From the NCBI GenBank assembly GCA_934699065.1, contig CAKUWD010000038.1, positions 1-17,730 of the forward strand: a stretch of 17,730 nucleotides of DNA, read 5' to 3'. The position numbers and the translations under genes were made by a program. Origin of the DNA: an uncultured Treponema sp. (GTDB lineage Bacteria; Spirochaetota; Spirochaetia; Treponematales; Treponemataceae). Shown piece after piece: positions 13,400 through 17,730 of this stretch; position 1 is the stretch's first letter; every line of letters begins with the position of its first letter. The notes beneath the pieces are model-generated. The model ran no database searches and was not told the DNA's origin. It was given only the letters and a program-made list of their open reading frames with translations.

Positions 13400-15694
13400 A
13401 TGAATAACAAGATTAAAGATTTATTAGCAAAACTGACCCTTGAAGAAAAAGCTGGTCTTTGTTCCGGTAAAGATTTCTGGCGTACAAAACCTGTAGATCG
13501 CCTGAATATTCCTTCTGTTATGGTGAGCGATGGGCCGAGCGGTCTTCGTACTCAGGTAGAAAATGGTTTTAATGAAAATGATTCACGTACAGCGGTAAGC
13601 TTTCCTTCCGGCTGTGCAACTGCTTCAAGCTTTGACCGGGAACTTTTGGGCCGTCTTGGCGAAATTCTTGGCGAAGAAGCAAATAACTATAATGTTTCAA
13701 CAGTGCTTGGCCCTGCAATCAATATAAAACGTTCGCCACTTTGCGGCCGCAACTTTGAATATCTTAGCGAAGACCCTTATATTTCGGGCGAGCTGGGGGC
13801 CGCTTATATAAAGGGCGTGCAGTCTAAAAATGTTGGAACTTCTGTAAAACATTTTGCCGCAAACAATCAGGAAACAAACCGCTTTTCTGTAAGTGAAGAA
13901 GTTGACGAGCGTACCCTGCGGGAAATCTATCTTGCGGGCTTTGAAACCTGCGTAAAAAAATCAGCTCCAACTACAATCATGTGCTCTTATAATGCTATAA
14001 ACGGCGAGCTTTCCAGCCAGAACAAATGGCTTTTGAAGGACCTGCTCCGTGACGAGTGGGGCTATAAGGGAATGGTTGTTTCTGACTGGGGTGCTGTTTA
14101 TGACCGTGTAAAAGGTATTAAAGCTGATTTGAGTCTTGAAATGCCTTATTCCGGCGGGCATACAGATAATGATATTGTAGAAGCTGTAAAAGCCGGAAAG
14201 CTCACAATGGAAGAGCTTGATGAAGCTGTTTCTCATGTTCTCGAAATGGTTTTAAATTATGTTGAAAATAAGCAGAGCGGCGTTTTTGATATGGAAAAAG
14301 ACCATGCAGAATCCGGCCGTATTGCAGAAGAATCCTGCGTACTTCTGAAAAACGATAAGCTTGCTGCTGGGGCAACTGTTCTCCCCGTAAAAGCTCCTGC
14401 AGAAAAAATACTTTTTGTAGGCTGCTTTGCAGAAAATCCGCGTTATGGTGGTGGCGGCAGTTCAAAAATCAAATGCTATAAAATGACGAGTGCTGTTGAT
14501 GCAGCGCGCGAAGCTGGTTTGAATATCAAATATGTAAAAGGCTATAACGAAGATTTTGTAACTACAAGTGATGCTCTCACTAATGAAGCACTGGAAGCTG
14601 CCCGCAGTGCAGAATCTGTAATTGTTTTTGCAGGGCTTCCGGAAAGCTTTGAAACTGAAGGTGCTGACCGAACAAATCTTGATATGCCTGCCGTTCAAAA
14701 CGAACTGATAGAAAAACTTGCCGAAGTAAATCCTAACATTGCTGTAGTTCTTCACAATGGTTCTCCAGTTGCAATGCCTTGGATAAATAAAGTTCCTGCA
14801 ATTCTTGAATGTTATCTTGGTGGAGAAAATATTGGAAGTGCTCAGGTAAACCTGATTTTTGGAAAAGCAAATCCTTGTGGAAAGCTTGCAGAAACTTTCC
14901 CGCTTAGAATTGAAGATACTCCATGTTATATGTACTATCCTGGAAACGGCCGCACCTGCCTTTATGCCGAAGGAATCTTTGTAGGTTACCGCTGGTATGA
15001 TGCCCGCAAGATGCCAGTTCTTTTCCCATTTGGTCACGGCCTCAGCTATACAACTTTTGAATATTCAGATCTCAAGCTTTCAAAAAATGCCTTTAAGGAT
15101 ACTGATGGGGTAGAGGTGAGCCTTACTGTAAAAAATACCGGCGCGGTAGACGGCAAAGAAATTGTTCAGCTTTATGTAAGTGATAAAACCGGAGTGGAAA
15201 TCCGTCCGGAAAAAGAACTTAAGGGCTTTGAAAAAGTTTTCCTCAAAGCAGGAGAATCAAAAACCGTTACTTTCAAGCTTGATCAGCGTTCTTTCGCTTA
15301 CTGGAATACCGACACAAAGCAGTGGTACGCTCCATCAGGAACTTATGAAATTATAATTGGAGCTTCGAGCCAGGATCTTCGCCTTTCTGCAAAGGTTGAT
15401 GTTACATCATCAGGTAAAAAAGCCTTTACAATTACACCTCAGACAACGATGGGCGACATGCTTCGCAACCGCGAAATGGCTGCCCTTATCAAGCCTGAGT
15501 TTGAAAAAGCCTGCGATGCTGTAATCGGAAATATGTCTGATGAAGAATTTGAAAGCAAGTTCCCATTTACAAAGGCCGCAATGGTTGAAATGACAAAGAG
15601 TAATCCATTCCGGTCAAACAGAGGACGAAACGGTATTACTATGGAGGATATTTTAAAACAGGTTGAAGGCTACAATAAGGCCTTAGAGAAATAA
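13400..15694 (+). CDS. Cytoplasmic GH3 family beta-glucosidase
   Basis: A 764-residue glycoside hydrolase of family 3, removing terminal beta-linked glucose (or xylose) from oligosaccharides. The first domain is a TIM barrel with SDGPSGLRTQ, SVKHFAANNQETNR and the nucleophile Asp229 in VVSDWGA. The alpha/beta sandwich follows with the likely acid/base Glu420 in FETEGADR, then GHGLSYTTFEYS and a C-terminal fibronectin type III-like domain (VSLTVKNTGAVDGKEIVQLY, about 570-670). About 90 residues follow that domain. No signal peptide is seen, so it should act on imported cellodextrins or similar glycosides. AAGGA precedes the ATG. The gene is intact and richer in GC than the T2SS genes; no sugar-transport gene is adjacent. 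Confidence 0.95.
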   Translation: MNNKIKDLLAKLTLEEKAGLCSGKDFWRTKPVDRLNIPSVMVSDGPSGLRTQVENGFNENDSRTAVSFPSGCATASSFDRELLGRLGEILGEEANNYNVSTVLGPAINIKRSPLCGRNFEYLSEDPYISGELGAAYIKGVQSKNVGTSVKHFAANNQETNRFSVSEEVDERTLREIYLAGFETCVKKSAPTTIMCSYNAINGELSSQNKWLLKDLLRDEWGYKGMVVSDWGAVYDRVKGIKADLSLEMPYSGGHTDNDIVEAVKAGKLTMEELDEAVSHVLEMVLNYVENKQSGVFDMEKDHAESGRIAEESCVLLKNDKLAAGATVLPVKAPAEKILFVGCFAENPRYGGGGSSKIKCYKMTSAVDAAREAGLNIKYVKGYNEDFVTTSDALTNEALEAARSAESVIVFAGLPESFETEGADRTNLDMPAVQNELIEKLAEVNPNIAVVLHNGSPVAMPWINKVPAILECYLGGENIGSAQVNLIFGKANPCGKLAETFPLRIEDTPCYMYYPGNGRTCLYAEGIFVGYRWYDARKMPVLFPFGHGLSYTTFEYSDLKLSKNAFKDTDGVEVSLTVKNTGAVDGKEIVQLYVSDKTGVEIRPEKELKGFEKVFLKAGESKTVTFKLDQRSFAYWNTDTKQWYAPSGTYEIIIGASSQDLRLSAKVDVTSSGKKAFTITPQTTMGDMLRNREMAALIKPEFEKACDAVIGNMSDEEFESKFPFTKAAMVEMTKSNPFRSNRGRNGITMEDILKQVEGYNKALEK

Positions 15695-15715
15695 ACTGAC
15701 TAACCGGACTCAGAA

Positions 15716-16441
15716 TTATTTTACATTCAGGATGTTTGCACTGCGGCCATCCTGGGTGTAGATTTTCTGAGGGTTTGTATTGTCGAGTACCGGTGTGAGC
15801 CCTATGTAATAACTGTAATAATATTTGCCGGCAGGCAGAGGAAGTTCCAGTTCGTAGAGGCCCGGTGAAGTTTCTGTGAGCTCGTAAATCCATGGATCCC
15901 AGTTTGTAAAGGTTCCTGCCAGATGGATTTTCTGACCGCTTTCGCCCTTGTAGATAAAATGTGCAAAGTCGTTACGCGGTGACTCAGTGTAAACGTTAAT
16001 ACTTCCCAGATTATCAAGCTTTGAGAAAAAGAGATTTACATTTTCATCGTATTCTTTATTTGGATTCAAAGGATCTGTTGTCCAAAGCCCGTCGAAAACC
16101 AGTCTGTAGCGCAATTCCGTAAACTTATGCTGACGTTTATAAACGTAGAACATGTGTTTACGGCTGACATTTTCTTCATCATCCTTCTGCGTGAGAATCT
16201 GGAAGGGATGAATTACTTTGTAATCTTCAAAATCAAAAACAATACCAACAAAACGGTGCCGTGTATCCGCAGTGAAAATAATATAATCATCGGTGACCAC
16301 AGGAGCCCCCGGTTTATCAATTCCATGTAAAAGTGTATCAAGCTCAAAATTCTGATAATTAGTCTGTTCAGCAGCAAATAATGGGCTCGCAAAAAGTAAT
16401 CCCACAACCATCGCCGCAAAGAGTAAAATAAGCTTTTTCAT
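15716..16441 (-). CDS. Secreted protein with two E-set modules, the second CBM48/glycogen-binding-like
   Basis: The 241-residue product has a Sec signal peptide (MKKLILLFAAMVVGLLFASPLFA) and two immunoglobulin-like E-set modules. The first, about residues 60-135, includes YRLVFDGLWTTDPLNP. The second, about 160-225, includes KIHLAGTFTNWDPW and GLYELELPLPAGKYYYSYYI, the pattern of CBM48 and AMPK-type glycogen-binding domains. No catalytic domain is attached, so it is a carbohydrate-binding or structural periplasmic protein rather than an enzyme; its ligand is unknown. It converges on the GH3 gene (21 bp between stops, no terminator seen). Its 5' side carries a promoter-like sequence repeated in inverted orientation before the divergent neighbour. 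There is no Shine-Dalgarno before ATG 16441. Confidence 0.82.
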   Translation of the reverse strand: MKKLILLFAAMVVGLLFASPLFAAEQTNYQNFELDTLLHGIDKPGAPVVTDDYIIFTADTRHRFVGIVFDFEDYKVIHPFQILTQKDDEENVSRKHMFYVYKRQHKFTELRYRLVFDGLWTTDPLNPNKEYDENVNLFFSKLDNLGSINVYTESPRNDFAHFIYKGESGQKIHLAGTFTNWDPWIYELTETSPGLYELELPLPAGKYYYSYYIGLTPVLDNTNPQKIYTQDGRSANILNVK

Positions 16442-16481
16442 ACTGTGATTATCGGAGTTTGATTTTGAGAGTTTAGTGAAA

Positions 16482-16498
16482 GTAAATTACAAGTATAA
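16482..16498 (-). promoter_or_regulatory. Candidate promoter and operator half for the E-set gene
   Basis: Read on the minus strand this is TTATACTTGTAATTTAC, with a -10-like TATACT (16497-16492) about 50 bases before ATG 16441. The same 17 bases stand at the other end of the element, facing the divergent gene. No good -35 is seen at 17 bp. Confidence 0.4.
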
Positions 16499-16769
16499 AA
16501 TACCATGACGACGGATTAGGAACGAAATGGACAATGATTTTTTGAGATTCTGAATTGTTGATTTGATGTACGCGAACGGAGAAAATACCCAATCTGCATC
16601 GCCAGGTGCGAGCGCAGCGAGTCAAAGTTCCACTGCCTGGCGCCCGCAGATTGGGTGTTTTCGCAGTGGAAGTACATCAAATCAGGGTATTATAATTAAT
16701 GAAGATTTCCCTTAAGTCGTTCCTTTTTTAATCCGTTCATATAATAAGTATATTATACTTGTAATTTAC
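16482..16769. repeat. 288-bp concentric palindromic element with 17-bp perfect inverted ends
   Basis: The ends GTAAATTACAAGTATAA (16482-16498) and its reverse complement (16753-16769) match perfectly. Inside, ACGGATTAGGAACG (16511-16524) pairs imperfectly with CGTTCC and AATCCGT near 16720-16736. At the centre is a long hairpin: GATTTGATGTAC 16560-16571 with 16672-16683 (12 bp perfect), 16581-16597 with 16646-16662 (17 bp, one G-T), and CGCCAGG 16600-16606 with 16636-16642. All stems share nearly the same centre (about 16622-16626). TTCCACTGC in the loop (16628-16636) can instead pair with GCAGTGGAA (16663-16671). It may be a MITE-like insertion or an extragenic palindrome; it fills the intergenic region between two divergent genes. 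Confidence 0.65.
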
Positions 16770-16772
16770 AAG
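16753..16772 (+). promoter_or_regulatory. Candidate promoter and palindromic operator for the acidic-protein gene
   Basis: TATACT (16754-16759) lies 38 bases before ATG 16798. It overlaps CTTGTAATTTACAAG (16758-16772), a perfect 15-base palindrome around a central T, placed where a repressor would cover the -10 and start point. The copy facing the other gene has only the left half and part of the right half. Confidence 0.45.
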
Positions 16773-16797
16773 GGTTGTGGGGTAAAATTAAAGTAGT

Positions 16798-17730
16798 ATG
16801 CCAGGATTAAGTCAGCTTAAACAATTCAGCAGTGATCTTCTTTCGCTGGGTGACGAGATAAATCTTCGTGCCGCCCGCGGTGAAAAGCCTGTAAAAATCG
16901 AGATTCCAAAAGACATTGAAGATAAAAATGACTCAGAAGAATTTGTTCTTGGTATGCCTGTTATTGAGGCCGAGCCTGAAATTTCCAGTGCCGACGAAGA
17001 CCTTTCTGACTTAACTGCCCTTGTTAATCCTTCTGCTGCAAAATCTGAAAAATCTGGCGAAGCTGAACCCGCCCCGAGCTTTGAAGCACCTGATATGTCA
17101 GCCCTTCTTAATCCGGTTGTTGCTGATAATGCTGATGATGCCGGAATGCCAGACCTCTCAATGTTTGACGAACCAGAGGAAGCTGAAGAAGAAGTTGTTG
17201 AAGAAGAACCAGAAGAAATATCTATCGCTGATATGGGACTTGATGCCCTGCTTGCAGGCGGTGGTTTTGATGAACCAGAGCCAGAAGAGGAAGAAGAGCA
17301 GGAAACAGAAGCTGACGAAGATGAGGTTGATTTAGATAATTTTGAGGATGTTACTGATTTAGACGATTTAAGTCCGGCTTCTGCGCTAGAGCCAGTGTCA
17401 GAACCTGAGTCGGCTCCTGCAGAAACAGCTCCGGCCCCAGAAGTTCCTGATTTTGACATGAGCGTGCTTGATTCAGTTGAGCCGCTTGATGAAGCTGAAC
17501 CGCTTGAGGATGCTGAACCGCTTGAAGAAGCAGCTCCACTTGATGACGCAGAAACTCTTACGGATGCTGGTGATGCTGACATTACAGATACTGCAACTCT
17601 TGATGATATGGAGCCTCTTTCTTCAACAGGTGATGCACTTTCTCTTGATGATCTTATGGGAGCAGGTGATTCAACAGGTGCCGGCGATGCAATGTCGTTT
17701 GACGATGCAGCTCCAGCAGATGAAGCGGGC
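16798..17730 (+). CDS. Acidic repeat-containing protein of unknown function (3' end outside window)
   Basis: An open frame from ATG 16798 to the window end, 311 codons with no stop. The N-terminus MPGLSQLKQFSSDLLSLGDE is probably a helix and is followed by EEFVLGMPV; the rest is low-complexity, rich in Glu, Asp, Ala and Pro, and likely disordered. Short motifs recur: DLTALVNP, DMSALLNP, DLSMFDEP, IADMGLDALLAGGG, LSLDDLMGAGD, MSFDD. Five tandem six-residue units lie near the visible end. There is no signal peptide, so the protein starts in the cytoplasm. Proteins with this kind of N-terminus and acidic linker occur in treponemes as far as I recall, but I cannot name a function. The long opposite-strand frame (Ser-rich) is a compositional shadow. 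Confidence 0.8.
   Translation, partial: MPGLSQLKQFSSDLLSLGDEINLRAARGEKPVKIEIPKDIEDKNDSEEFVLGMPVIEAEPEISSADEDLSDLTALVNPSAAKSEKSGEAEPAPSFEAPDMSALLNPVVADNADDAGMPDLSMFDEPEEAEEEVVEEEPEEISIADMGLDALLAGGGFDEPEPEEEEEQETEADEDEVDLDNFEDVTDLDDLSPASALEPVSEPESAPAETAPAPEVPDFDMSVLDSVEPLDEAEPLEDAEPLEEAAPLDDAETLTDAGDADITDTATLDDMEPLSSTGDALSLDDLMGAGDSTGAGDAMSFDDAAPADEAG
17479..17568 (+). repeat. Five 18-bp tandem units within the acidic-protein gene
   Basis: Units at 17479, 17497, 17515, 17533 and 17551 encode EPLDEA, EPLEDA, EPLEEA, APLDDA and ETLTDA. Codons vary between units (CCG/CCA, GAA/GAG, GCT/GCA), so this is an older, diverged in-frame repeat rather than a recent slippage expansion. Confidence 0.75.

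Noticed and set aside
14462..15037. 191-codon minus-strand frame inside the GH3 gene
   Set aside because: Antisense shadow of a clearly identified GH3 beta-glucosidase, with no family resemblance.
16812..17582. 256-codon Ser-rich open frame on the minus strand
   Set aside because: It is antisense to the acidic protein; GAA/GAT/GCT codons read backwards give Ser-rich low complexity. The plus frame has a start, motifs and no stop.

Overview
The window looks like a piece of a low-GC spirochaete chromosome, most likely a gut or rumen Treponema. The basis is relaxed spirochaete-type lipoboxes, tightly overlapping genes, a secreted glycogen-binding-fold (E-set) protein and an acidic protein opening MPGLSQLKQF that I associate with treponemes. 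No rRNA or marker gene is present, so this is inference.

Bases 1-9667 encode a compact type II secretion system (T2SS). A plus-strand operon gspG - mini-pseudopilin (gspI-like) - gspJ-like - gspK - gspL - gspM-like - TPR lipoprotein - prepilin peptidase is almost entirely coupled by 4-base or slightly longer overlaps. A minus-strand operon gspD-gspE-gspF runs toward it, and the two operons overlap by 6 bp at their stop codons (4870-4875). Together they supply secretin, ATPase, inner-membrane platform, pseudopilus and processing peptidase. No separate gspC or gspH is seen. Departures from the textbook system are a pseudopilin that is only the N-terminal helix, a GspM with a GspC/PilP-like C-terminal extension, a GspE without the tetracysteine insert, a secretin with three STN-like N-terminal modules, a TPR lipoprotein that may be its pilotin, and a gspF that apparently starts with AUU.

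Bases 9668-10294 are non-coding: a GC-rich block and then a run of at least five hairpins, ending in a promoter with a palindromic operator for a brnT-brnA toxin-antitoxin pair (10295-10871) closed by a terminator. Bases 11095-12426 hold two overlapping broken genes, a C39-type peptidase lipoprotein with two nonsense codons and a second predicted lipoprotein with three one-base homopolymer indels. The remains are long enough to reconstruct both frames exactly.

Bases 12430-16441 are intact accessory metabolism: a secreted non-specific DNA/RNA endonuclease, a cytoplasmic GH3 beta-glucosidase, and convergent to it a secreted two-module E-set/CBM48-like protein. Between that gene and the divergent acidic repeat protein (16798 to window end, partial) lies a 288-bp concentric palindrome whose inverted ends carry a promoter-like and operator-like sequence facing each flanking gene. 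The T2SS genes are visibly more AT-rich than the beta-glucosidase and acidic-protein genes.
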